Shown: positions 46,579 to 56,683 of the stretch, piece after piece
Layout: each line of letters opens with the position of its first letter
How positions within the stretch are numbered: position 1 is the stretch's first letter
Source of the DNA: Diacronema lutheri
Taxonomy: Eukaryota > Haptophyta > Pavlovophyceae > Pavlovales > Pavlovaceae
Length of the DNA: 64,000 nt
Direction of reading: 5' to 3'
NCBI GenBank assembly: GCA_019448385.1
Contig: JAGTXO010000004.1
Location: 930,001-994,000, forward strand
Translations under genes and position numbers: made by a program
Notes under the pieces: model-generated
What the model saw: the letters and a program-made list of their open reading frames with translations, nothing else
Database searches by the model: none
What the model was told of the DNA's origin: nothing

Positions 46579-47829
46579 ATGGGCTTCTCAACGCTGCCAG
46601 GCAAAGTGCTCGGGTACTCGCTCGTCGCGGCGTATGCGCTCGCCTTCGTCATCTTCCGCGCGACGGACGTGGTTGAGGCCTACATTGAGCACGGTGCCCT
46701 GCCCGTGATCACCTCGCTCGGCGCGGTGGCTCTGCTCGCACGGCTCATCGGTGTCAACGTGGCCATTCCCATGTCGGCCGCGGCGTTCGCGTGGTACGTG
46801 GACAGCCGCATGCTCGCGCCGCTGGGCGAGGATGCGAAGCTGCCGGACGGCAGCATCGTCATAATCACCGGTGCGAACGCTGGCGTCGGCCTCGCCACCT
46901 CGCAGGCGCTCGCGCAGCTCGGCGCGTCCGTGACGCTCCTCCTCGGCTGCCGCTCGATGGCAAAGTGCGAGGCGGCGGCGGCGGAGGTGCGCGCCGAGGC
47001 GCCGGGCGCGACGGTCGTGCCCCTCGTGCTTGACCTCGCCTCGTCGCGCTCCATCCGATCCTTCGCCTCCGTCGCCGCGTCGCACGTCCCGGCCGAGGTG
47101 CGCGGCGAACTGATCCTGGTCAACAACGGCGGGTTCGCGCCGACCACCGATTCGCCGCCAACCGCGGACGGTCTCGAGGCGGCGATGGGCGCGATGCACG
47201 TGGGGCACCACTACCTCACGCGCCGCCTCCTCGTGCACGAGGGCCTGCGCGCGCGTGCGCGCGCTGGCGTGCGCGTAGTGAACGTCGCGTCGGCCATGCA
47301 CCACTACTGCAGCCTCGTCCTGCTCGCGGTCGAGCACAAGCTCGTCGCGGCCGAGAGCGCGCCGGTGTGCCTTGCGGAGCGGATGCTTGTCGATCGGCCG
47401 CGCCCGCCGAGCAAGGCGCTCGAGCCGTACGCCGAGGCCAAGCTGAGCAACGTGCTGCACGCGCTCGAGCTCGCGCGGAGGATGGGCGGCGTGGAAGGCG
47501 GTGCGCCCGCGGTCGACGCGATCGCCATCGACCTCGGCTGGGTGGAGACATCGATGCAGCCCTTCATGACGATGACGATGAAGCTCTCGAGTCTCGGCCT
47601 GATGCGCCCCGCCGACATTGGCGTCCGTCCCGTCGTACTCGCGTCGCTCGGAATGCCCGGCTCGCCCGCACCAACGCCCGGAGTCGGCCGCCTCGTCACG
47701 CCGCTCGGCAGGCTCGTGCGCGAGCCGCTCACGTTCGTTCGGACGGAGCCTCAGCTTGCACAGCTCGCCGAGCCGCTGTGGACCATGTCTGAGCGGCTCG
47801 CGGACGAGTGGGACGTCGCCGCCGCGTGA
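46579..47829 (+). CDS. Short-chain dehydrogenase/reductase, retinol-dehydrogenase-like, membrane-associated
   Basis: 416 residues from MGFSTLPGKVLGY; Met at 46525 is the alternative and would leave only 12 nt to the divergent hydrolase start. Two hydrophobic N-terminal segments (YSLVAAYALAFVIF, VITSLGAVALLARLIGVNV) precede the Rossmann fold. The cofactor motif TGANAGVG starts at Thr97, VNNGG replaces the usual NNAG, VNVASAMHH carries the catalytic Ser, and YAEAK gives Tyr284 and Lys288. It oxidises or reduces a lipophilic alcohol or ketone with NAD(P). The nearest architectural relatives are RDH11-14/POR-like SDRs. The exact substrate cannot be told. Confidence 0.86.
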   Translation: MGFSTLPGKVLGYSLVAAYALAFVIFRATDVVEAYIEHGALPVITSLGAVALLARLIGVNVAIPMSAAAFAWYVDSRMLAPLGEDAKLPDGSIVIITGANAGVGLATSQALAQLGASVTLLLGCRSMAKCEAAAAEVRAEAPGATVVPLVLDLASSRSIRSFASVAASHVPAEVRGELILVNNGGFAPTTDSPPTADGLEAAMGAMHVGHHYLTRRLLVHEGLRARARAGVRVVNVASAMHHYCSLVLLAVEHKLVAAESAPVCLAERMLVDRPRPPSKALEPYAEAKLSNVLHALELARRMGGVEGGAPAVDAIAIDLGWVETSMQPFMTMTMKLSSLGLMRPADIGVRPVVLASLGMPGSPAPTPGVGRLVTPLGRLVREPLTFVRTEPQLAQLAEPLWTMSERLADEWDVAAA

Positions 47830-48076
47830 GGCGCGCGTGCGGGGCGGATGCGGGAATTGCTCGCGTCGAGAGCTGGACCGGCGGTCATCCGTCGGCGTCG
47901 CGGCGCGTTGTATATCGCGGGTAGGCTCAAAGCTTGGCAGTGCAGTACGGCAGAGTGTCGGGGGGCTGCCACCGCCCGTTCTTGCTGCTCCGCACCGTGC
48001 TTCCTGCGAAAGGTCATGCCGTCGTCACGCCATGCTGTGAAGTTCACTTCCCGCTCGCCTCCAAATTCAAACCGTC

Positions 48077-51000
48077 ATGGTGGACGACGGCTCGCCCATG
48101 GCGGCGTCCGGGCGACCGAAGCGGCTGATCATCAGCAAGATGGTGCTCGAGAACTTCAAGTCGTACGCGGGCGTGCAGGAGATCGGCCCGTTTGAGAAGT
48201 GCTTCTCCGCCGTCGTCGGGCCGAATGGCTCGGGCAAGTCGAACGTGATCGACGCGATGCTCTTTGTCTTTGGCAAGCGCGCAAAGCAGATGCGCCAGGC
48301 CAAGGTGCGCGGCGGCTGCCCTCTCGCGGCACGCGGGGCGCGCGGCAACGCCGGTCTTAATGGCGCCGTGCCCGCGCCGCATGCGTCTGCTCACGCGCCG
48401 CGCACGCGCGTGCGCGCCGCCGCGCGCGCGCGCGCAGGTCGCCGACCTGATCCACGCGTCCGAGGCCTACCCTGAGCTGCCGTATGCCAGGGTGGTGGTG
48501 CACTTCGTCGACATTTACGACCTTGAGGGCGACGAGTACGAGGTTGTACCCGGCTCCGAGCTCGAGGTCTCGCGCGTCGCGTACCGCGACTCGACGTCCA
48601 AGTACTTTGTCGGCGGGCGGCCTTCAAACTTTACGGACGTGACGGCGCTGTGCAAGCAGCGCGGCGTCGACCTCGACCACAACCGGTTCCTCATCCTGCA
48701 GGGCGAGGTGGAGCAGATTGCGATGATGAAGCCGAAGGCGCCCTCGCCGCACGAAGACGGTCTCCTCGAATACCTCGAGGACCTGATCGGATCGAACAGA
48801 CACGTGGAACCGATCAACGCGCTCGCAGCGGACGTCGACCAGCTCACAGAGCAGCGCGGCGCGATGCTTAACCGGCTCAAGGCGGTTGAGCGCGAGAAGG
48901 ACGCGCTCTGCGGCGCCAAGGACGAGGCCGTCACTTTCGTGCGCAGCGAGCACGAGCTCGCGTGCAAGCGGGCGGTCCTGTATCAGGTCTGCTCGCTCCG
49001 TGCGCGCAGCCCGCGCGCGCGTGCGCGCACTGCGCGGCTCGGCGCTGCATCGGTTGAGCGCGACACGGCACGCGCCGCGCGCTGCGCGTGTCGGACGCGC
49101 AGGTGTACCTTGGCGAGTGCGCCGCCGTGACCGCCGACGTGGGCGGCAAGCGCGCGGCGCTCGAGGCGAAGCTCGCGCATGAGCGCGCAAAGGCGGCCGA
49201 GGTCGAGGCGACGCGCGGCGACGCTGAGGCGCGGAGCAAGGAGTCGGCGGCGGCGCACGCGAAGCAGGCGAAGCGCGCGGAGAAGGCGAAGGCAGAGTTC
49301 AGTCACTTCGAGAAGCGCGACATTGAGGGGCGAGAGTCTCTCAAGTCGCTCAAGGCGCAGGCGAAGAAGGCGAAAGCTGCTCTCGACAAGGAGGCGAAGC
49401 GCGCGGCCGAGCTCGCCGCCGCGGCGGCGCGCGCGGACGAGGACGTGGAGCGGCTCACCGCCGAGGCGGAGACACACCGCGCGGCCGTCTCCGATGCCGA
49501 GGCCAAGGTCTCCAGAATGTACGAGTCGCTCGCCAGCGAGGTGGCACCCCTGCGCGCAACGCTCGACGGGCTCCAGGCCGAGCGCGCGCCGCACGCGCTC
49601 GCAGTCTCCGAGGCCGAGGCGGCGAGCCACGAGCTCGAAGCCGAGGCGGAGCTGCTCAACGCCAAAGCGCGCGTGGGCGCGGCGCGTGCGGAGAAGGCCG
49701 CCGAGGCCGCTGCGCGCGCAGCGCAGGCGCGCGACGCCAAGCGCGCGGCTGCAAGGGACGCGGCCAAGGCGGCGGGCGTGGCCGCGCTCGCCGACAAAGC
49801 TGCGGCCGCAGCGCTCGATGCGGCGGCCGACGCGCTCTCGGCGGCGATCGAGCGGCGGGACAAGGCGCTTGGTGGTGTTGAGGAGGCGCGCGCCGCGCAC
49901 GCCGCCGCGCGAGGCCAGACCGCCGTCATCTCGGCGCTGCTCGCGGCGAACGCGGCGGGCGAGCTGCCGGGCGTGTACGGCCGACTGGGCGGTCTCGGCT
50001 CGATCGGGAGCAAGTATGACGTCGCGATCTCGACGGCGTGTGGCGCGCTCGAGCACATCGTGGTGGACGACACGGACGCGGCGCAGCGCTGCGTCGAGCT
50101 GCTGCGCGAGCGCAAGCTCGGCGTTGCCACTTTCATCCTGCTCGACAAGGTGACGCAGCGCCTCGGCGGCTCGGTCGGCGAGCCCTTTGCGCCGCCGGCC
50201 GGCGCGGCGCGTCTCTTTGACCTCGTCACGCCGGTCGAGCCAAAGTTCGCGCCAGCCTTCCTGCACGCGCTCGGCGAGACGCTCGTCTGCGATTCGCTCG
50301 AAGCCGCGAGCGCGACCGCGTTCGGTGGCAGCCGTCGCTTCCGAACGGTCTCGCTGCAGGGCGACGTTGTCGACGTCTCGGGCGCAATGTCCGGCGGAGG
50401 CGGCGCGCCGAGCAAGGGCCGGCTCTGCCTCGGCGCCGGCGCCGCGGCAGGCAAGAAGGGCGGTAAGGGCAGCGCGCCGCGCGGTGATGGCGGCGCGGGC
50501 GCGCCACTCGTCGCGCTCGAGGCGGACGCGACCGAGGCGGACGCGGCGGTTGGCGAGGCGCGCGCGGCGCTCGCGGCGTGCAAGGAGGCCAAGGCGGCGG
50601 CGAGCAAGGCGTCGCGCGACGCGGCGCTCGACGCGAAGAAGGCGGAGGCGGCCGCGACGTCAGCCGAGTCGCAGGCGGCGGACGCCGAGCGGCAGAGCGC
50701 GGCGGCGGACGGCGACAAGGGCGCGTCGAACCTGTCGGCCGACGATGTGGCACGGCTCGCGCAGCTCGAGGCCGAGTCGGCGGGCGCGGGCAAGGCGCTC
50801 GGCGCGGCGCGCGCGGCGCTGGGCAAGGTCGATGCCAAGATTGGCGCCGTGCAGGCGCAGCTCGACGCGGCGGGCGGCACCGCGTTCAAGGTGCTCAAAG
50901 CGAAGCTCGATGGTGCCCAGGCGTCGCTCGCAAGCGCGACGCAGGGGGCGGGCCGCGCCGGGCTGCAGGCGGAGGCGTCGCGCGCGGCCGCGGCCAAATC

Positions 51001-52608
51001 GGACGCGGCGCAGGCCAAGCTGCGCGCGGACGCGGAGCGGCTTGGCGCGCAGGCAGAGGCAGTCAGCGCGTCGCTGCGCGCGCTCGAGGACGAGGCTGCC
51101 GCTTGCCTGAGCGCGCTTCGCGAGGCGCAGGTCAAGGAGGAGGACGCGGCGGCCGAGCTGCGCACCCATCGCGCGGAGCTCGAGCGCGCCGACGAGATCG
51201 TCGCCAAGGTCCGGTCTGTCGAGGTCGACATTTGCGGGCAGGTGCGCGCGCGCCGCGCGCACGCTTGGGGCCAGCGCGCCGTGATGCCCATACCAACCCC
51301 TCGCCACACCTGCCGCCTCGCACGTGGCGATCGATCGGCGCTGCGTCCGCCGCTCCCCGCGCGCCCAGCTCGACGAGTTCAAGCGCCTTGCCAAGGAGAG
51401 CGAGGCCAAGGCAAAGCACTGGTCGGCCAAGCTCGACTCGCTCCGCGAGCACGTCGCGCAGCTCGGCCGCGAGTTTGGCGCCGAGCTCGCACGCCAGGCG
51501 GCGGGCGCGGCGGATGGCGAGGCAGACGACGACGACGACGGCGACGCAGCCGCGCGCCACGCCGCCGCGCAGGCCACCGTCGCGGCCGGCGGCGCGCACG
51601 GGCTGCACGTCTGCTCCATCGTCGAGCTGAGCGATGACGAAATTGCTGACGTGGATGTGAGGCAGCTGCAGTGCGAGATCGCGGCGGCCGAGGAGGCGAT
51701 CGCAAGGATGGCGCCAAACATGGCCGCGATCGCCGACTACCAGGCCAAGGAGGCCGACTGGCTCGCGCGCCTCGGCGAGTTTGATGCGACGTGCGCGCGG
51801 CGCGACGCGGCGCGCGCGCAGCTCGATGCGCTCAAGCGCGCGCGGCACGCTGAGTTCATGGAGGGGTTCAAGGTGATCTCGTCCAAGCTCAAGGAGATGT
51901 ACCAGATGATCACGCTCGGCGGCGACGCCGAGCTCGACCTCGTCGACTCGCTCGACCCCTTTTCCGAGGTGCGCGCGGCGCTTGATATACCGCGCGACTT
52001 ATGGCTATGGCACAGCAGGCGGGCCCCCAGTCGCACGAGGCACGAGGCCACGTGCTCAACGAACTGCCGCACCGCCCGTCCGCGCTGCGCGGCGCCTTGT
52101 CGACTGCCGCCGCGCAGGGTGTGATCTTCACGGTGCGCCCTCCGCGCAAGTCGTGGAAGCAGATCGGCCACCTGTCCGGCGGCGAGAAGACGCTCTCGTC
52201 CCTCGCGCTCGTCTTTGCCCTCCACCACTACAAGCCGACGCCGCTCTACGTGATGGACGAAATCGACGCAGCACTCGACTTCAAAAACGTCTCGATCGTG
52301 GGCAACTACATCAAGGAGCGCACGCGCAACGCGCAGTTCATTGTCATCTCGCTTCGCAACAACATGTTCGAGCTCGCTGACCGGCTCGTCGGTGCGCGCA
52401 CTCCGGCACGCTGTACGCCCCCCCCCCCCCCCCCCCCCCCCCCCGCCCCCCTCCTTCCCCTTCCCCATCGCACGCTAAGGCACAGGCCGTGCTCACGCCG
52501 TCCCGCTCCGCAGGCATCTACAAGACGGACAACTGCACCAAGTCGGTCGCCATCAACCCCGCCACCATGGCGTCCGCACTTGGCACGCCTGCCGTGCCTG
52601 CGCAGTAG
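48077..52608 (+). CDS. SMC4: Condensin subunit SMC4
   Basis: Six exons: 48077-48304, 48438-48986, 49103-51241, 51369-51968, 52118-52391 and 52514-52608, giving about 1,294 residues, the usual SMC4 length. SMC4 pairs with SMC2 in condensin and drives chromosome compaction by ATP-dependent loop extrusion. Seen: KRLIISKMVLENFKSYAG, Walker A GPNGSGKSN (residues 48-56), FLILQGEVEQIAMMKPKAP with the Q-loop, an Ala-rich coiled coil, hinge residues around ELPGVYGRLGGLGSI, a second coiled coil, MYQMITLGGDAELDLVDSLD, signature LSGGEKTLSSLALVF, and Walker B LYVMDEIDAALD. Introns are 133, 116, 127, 149 and 122 nt; the first four are phase 0 and the last phase 1. All five start GT and end AG, most as GTGCGC. 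Confidence 0.96.
52418..52444 (+). repeat. Poly-C tract in the last SMC4 intron
   Basis: A C27 run 26 nt after the GTGCGC donor of a 122-nt intron whose exon junction (RLVG-IYKT) is fixed by SMC4 conservation. This anchors the idea that C runs belong to introns here. Confidence 0.97.
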
Positions 52609-52684
52609 CAGGAAGAAGGTAGGGGGAGAAATATGCGCGGCCGACGTCGCGACTGTCGCCACGGCGACACGAGCAACGCGTAGC

Positions 52685-53284
52685 TCATGGGCGGATGCGC
52701 CCGCCGCCTCGCCAGTTTGCCTTGCGTGCCGTTCGCACGCATGGCGCGACGGCCGCCACCTCGGCACCGTCACGCCCGCTGAGCGTGCCAGCGCGCGCTG
52801 CACGTCGCTTCACCTTGGAACGCTTGTGCTTCTCGTACTCGCGCTCCTTCCACGCCTCGCTCGCCTGCCAACGGCGGCGCGCCTCGTTGCGCTGCGCGGT
52901 CCACGCCTCCTCCATCGCCCGGACAAACGCGGCCATGTCGTCAATGTCGTTGGGGTCTGGGGGCGGCCGCGCAGCAGCGGGCGAGACGCCGGTCGAGTCA
53001 GGCACAGACAGCCGGTCGAGCCGCCGCATCACCGCATCGAAGGCCGCCTTGACGCGGATGAACTGCTCGGCCGCGTCCGGCGCGTCGCACACGTCTGGGT
53101 GCACGCGCATCGCGGCCTCGCGAAAGGCGCGACGCGCCTCATTCGCCGTGCAATCGCGCGGCACCATCAGGAGCGCGTAGGGATCGGCGGGCTGGTTAGG
53201 CGCGCGCATCCTCACGGCGCATCGCGGGTCCACCGCGACTCGCGCCGCTGCAAGAGCCGAGAGAAGCGCGCATGTAGCCCGCAT
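52685..53284 (-). CDS. J-domain (DnaJ-like) protein
   Basis: 199 residues from Met at 53284, chosen because it starts a signal-like segment (MRATCALLSALAAARVAV); the frame is open further upstream. The J domain is at residues about 33-85: DPYALLMVPRDCTANEARRA, FREAAMRVHPDVC with His62-Pro63-Asp64, then EQFIRVKAAFDAVMRRL. It would stimulate an Hsp70 partner, perhaps in the ER or plastid. The C-terminal part is basic and helical (WKEREYEKHKRSKVKRR). There is no Gly/Phe or zinc region, so it is a class C J protein. Confidence 0.86.
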   Translation of the reverse strand: MRATCALLSALAAARVAVDPRCAVRMRAPNQPADPYALLMVPRDCTANEARRAFREAAMRVHPDVCDAPDAAEQFIRVKAAFDAVMRRLDRLSVPDSTGVSPAAARPPPDPNDIDDMAAFVRAMEEAWTAQRNEARRRWQASEAWKEREYEKHKRSKVKRRAARAGTLSGRDGAEVAAVAPCVRTARKANWRGGGRIRP

Positions 53285-53442
53285 CCCCGTCGGCGCTTTG
53301 TCCGGAACGATGGGCGATTTGGCGGGAACTTTTCGACTCTTTGAGTCGCGGGACGTGAGCCGCGTGCTACGTACGACGCGGCACGGGCATTGGTCAGGCT
53401 GGCTGGGGTGCATGGGCAAGAGGGGCACGGCATGCCGGCTCG

Positions 53443-54036
53443 TCACATTCCCTCCACGTCGAAGCAGTTGTTGACCGAAGAGTCCAGCGACCACGCTGCG
53501 CTCTCATCGGCGGGCACGTGCATGTCGCGCTCGAGCCCGTCCTGGATTGCGACGGTGTGGACCTTGTCTTTGATGAGCCTCGGGTGGGCAATGCATACGT
53601 CCGCAAAGTCGCGGAGCGACGAGATGAGCACGACGCGCACGCTCCGCCGCCGCGCGCCGCGCAGCACACGGACGAGCAGCGCGCCACCGTCGAGAAGCCG
53701 CTGCTCGGCAACATTCTCGTAACCGTCGAGTGCGTACTCGTGCAGGCTCGCAGTGTACGCCTGCCCCATTAAGCCTACGCCGACCGGCACGTCGCGCACG
53801 CCCACGTGGTCGAGCACGCACCGCGCGAGGCGCGCGCGCGCGCGCGGCTGTGCGCCGCTGTTGGCGACGACGGCGAGGAGGCGGACGCGGCGGCGGAGGT
53901 GGAGGGTCGCCGCAATCACAAGCGACTTGGTGTCGTCAGGATCAGAGCCGCAATCAATGACGATTATCAGCGGCGTGCGACCACGTGCGCGCGTCCGCTG
54001 GAGCGCGCCTCGGCCGTCGTCGAGGCGGATCGGCAT
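53443..54036 (-). CDS. Nucleoside-hydrolase-like protein, C-terminally short
   Basis: 197 residues against about 310-350 for the family. The N-terminal strand IIVIDCGSDPDDTKSLVIA carries the acidic metal-binding pattern of inosine-uridine-preferring nucleoside hydrolases, followed by LLAVVANSGAQP..RARLARC, VRVVLISSLRDFADVC and WSLDSSVNNCFDVEGM. The ORF stops where the family normally continues. In another frame, directly after the break, NVTSRHAV resembles the next conserved block, so a frameshift or deletion is possible. It may be a decaying gene or one with an unrecognised exon. It sits between the J-domain gene (same strand) and the TIR-like gene. Confidence 0.55.
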   Translation of the reverse strand: MPIRLDDGRGALQRTRARGRTPLIIVIDCGSDPDDTKSLVIAATLHLRRRVRLLAVVANSGAQPRARARLARCVLDHVGVRDVPVGVGLMGQAYTASLHEYALDGYENVAEQRLLDGGALLVRVLRGARRRSVRVVLISSLRDFADVCIAHPRLIKDKVHTVAIQDGLERDMHVPADESAAWSLDSSVNNCFDVEGM

Positions 54037-54144
54037 CCGCGGGCGTTCGAGCGCATAGAAAAGCGGACCCTTTCGAGCCCTTTACCATATCCCAGATTAT
54101 CGGAACGTGGGCAGATTCCGTGAAATTCAGGCAAACGGCGATTG

Positions 54145-56511
54145 CTACGCCTGTAGCGTGGGCACCATCGCCAGCGGCACCGTGCCGACCGCGTCGGTCG
54201 AGAAGGAGTTGCGCGCCGAGCTCCGACTCGACGTCGGCATGGTCGCCGAGCGCGCGCGCGCCGTTGGATCCGCTAGTCCGGGAGGGGCCAGCGCCTCGTC
54301 CGTGCCCGCGCCGGCCGCCTCACCTGAAATGCGGAGGACGCCCTTGCCGCGCGGCGCGGCCGCCCTTGCGACTTGTGCCGCAGCGGCCGCCTCAAAGCGC
54401 TGCCCCACCAAGGACGACAGAACCGCGCGCAGCTGCGAATTGAATTGGGCGAACCTGCGCCGACGCACGCGCGGAGCGAGGCCGAGGCGCGCGTAACGGG
54501 CGGCCCACCATCAATCAGTCCATCACGCGCGGTTGGGCCTGGACGCGCGCTAGCGCGCTCGTTCTTGGCCGCGGTGGGCGGAGGTCGGGTTGCCTCGCAA
54601 CGACGCAGGACAGCGCGGCGCACCCGCCAAAGCCGGCCTCGATCGTCATGAGAAGCCGTTCCTGGTCCGCGCGCAGCAGGCACGTGGCGTTGCGCGCGTC
54701 GAACTGGCCAAAGTACTCCAGCCACTGCTCCTGCGTCACCGAGGCGTTGCCGCCGCCGACCTCGTGCGTGATGCACGTGAGGAGGCTGAGCTCGATCGCT
54801 TTGGATGTGCCGCCCATTTCCAAAAAGACGCTCAGCTCGATCACGCACCACAATCGGTGAAGGTAGGACGCGCCGCACAACGCGAGCAGCTTGTTGCACC
54901 CGGCGAGGAAGACGGGCAGGCAGACAAGGTTGTCCTCGATGTGCTCCTGGTCAATGCAGCACTTGTCAATCCTGCACACCGAGACGAGGGAGGGTGGCGC
55001 GCGCGCGCGCCGCCAACAGGACTCCACCTCAACGAAGGCCGAGCGCAAGGCCGAGCCGAGCGCCGGGTAGGCGCGCGCGCGCGCGCTCGCGCACACACCA
55101 GCAGCGCGGCTCGCGCTGGTGCTGCGTGATGAACGCCTTGCGCCACGCCTGAAGCGCGTCCCACTTGCTCCGCGCGTTGTCCGACCAGCTGCGGCGCGAG
55201 GAGCAGCAGGCGCGGCGCAACGGGCGCGGGAGGCGTGAGACGCTCGCGAGGCGCGCGCCGCCGCGCCGCTGCGCTCCGCGGCGCGCACGAGTGCGAGACG
55301 AAGACGTCGACGGTGCCAAAGTGCGCCGGCTGCGAGAGCTTGTACAGCCGCGGATTGGGCTTGCCATCGGCGAGGTCGTCGAAGTGGAGTGCATCGAGGG
55401 TGATGTACCGAAAGAGCGAGCGGGCGAGCGCTTGCACCTCGGGCGCGGGCCGGTTGCCAAGGAGGCTGGCAAGGCCGGCGGCGGTGGCAACGGCCTCACC
55501 GCGCGACGCGAGCCATGCCTGCACGCGCGAGCGGTACGTGCCGTGCAGCAGCAGCACGCCGAAGAAGAGCTCGCTCACGATGAGGGCAATCCAGATTCGG
55601 AAGTAGAGCTTCACGTCAGCCGGATTCGCGCCGTCGGCCATCGCCGACCTGCTGCTCGTTGACTCGTCGACGCCGAGAAATTCCACGCCAGAGTCCGCGG
55701 CAAACATGTACATCAGCCCCGCCGACGCCGAGATGACCAGCCGCACGGCCTCGCACGAGCCGAAGGTGACCGCTGACTGGCCGCCCGACTTCCACAGCAC
55801 CTCGAGCCGCGCGCGCGCCGAGAAGGCGCGCACGGCGTAGCGGAGCAACTGGGCGGCGAACATACCGCATACGAGCGCCTCGAAGAGCGAGATGGCCACC
55901 GACGTGCACGCCCACCAGCACGGCACGCGCCCGTGCAGCGCGTGCGAGCACCTACGTGCGCCAGCGACGGGCAGCGCGCGGTAATCGTCCATCGTCGTCA
56001 CGTTGATGATCACCGCGTAGACGAGCAGCAGGCCAGCGAAAATGTAAAGCGTCCAACGGATGAGCACGTCGTCCGCCGGCGTGAGCGCGAGCAAGTACAT
56101 CGCTAGGCCCGCCGGCAGCCCGACGTAGCCGACGTGGAAGGTCCACGAATCGATGATCGCATATGAGACCGTGCCGGCGACGAGCGACACGATGACAATC
56201 ACGAAGCCGGTGCAGATGAGTGGCAGCTGCACGCGTTGCCGAAATTTGCGCCCCGCGTCGTGCGCCGCGTCGAGCCGCATCCGGATGTGCGTGTCCTGGC
56301 AGTGCATCGGCACGCCGTCCGCCTGCGACATCGTTGCGTGCGCGTTCTCGGGCATCACCGAGCAGCGCAAGCTTGGCGAGCCGCGACCGAGGATAAGGCT
56401 GCGACTACTCCTTCCCACCCGGCTGAGGAACGAGCCCACGCCGCTCGTCCTGCTCCACAGCGCGTGGCCATGGGCGCTCTGGGTGTCCTCCAGGGGCCCC
56501 GCTGAGGCCAT
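54145..56511 (-). CDS. Multi-membrane-span protein with TIR-like domain
   Basis: Four exons are inferred on the minus strand: 56511-55289, 55188-55099, 54971-54624 and 54454-54145, about 656 residues. Exon 1 encodes at least six hydrophobic spans (for example LPLICTGFVIVIVSLVAGTV, ALVCGMFAAQLL, WIALIVSELFFGVLLLHG) and ends at DVFVSHS. Splicing gives DVFVSHSWSDNARSKWDALQ, then CWIDKCCIDQEHI, LPVFLAGCNKLLALCG, LHRLWCVIELSVFLEMGG and TIEAGFGGFAQFNSQLR. These are the blocks of a TIR-like family that I recall from protist genomes. The spliced junction codons (TC+C, TG+G, GG+G) all restore conserved residues. The role is unknown; NADase or signalling activity is possible by analogy with TIR domains. 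No catalytic Glu was assigned with certainty. Confidence 0.8.
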
Positions 56512-56683
56512 GGGAGGCGTTGCACGCCGAGGTTCGTCACCGAGAGGCAGAGTGTGCGTTTCTCTCTCTTAATTCCCTGCTATTTTTAGTTATGAATGGA
56601 AATATGGGTACAGAAGGACCGAATATGGCAATATACTGGGAACTGGCAGGGCGAGATCACTGGAAACTGGAAAGAGAGAAATA

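Noticed and set aside
49303-51309. Minus-strand ORF of 668 codons opposite SMC4
   Set aside because: It is a Ser/Ala-rich mirror of the SMC4 coiled-coil codons; the plus strand is fixed by SMC4 conservation.
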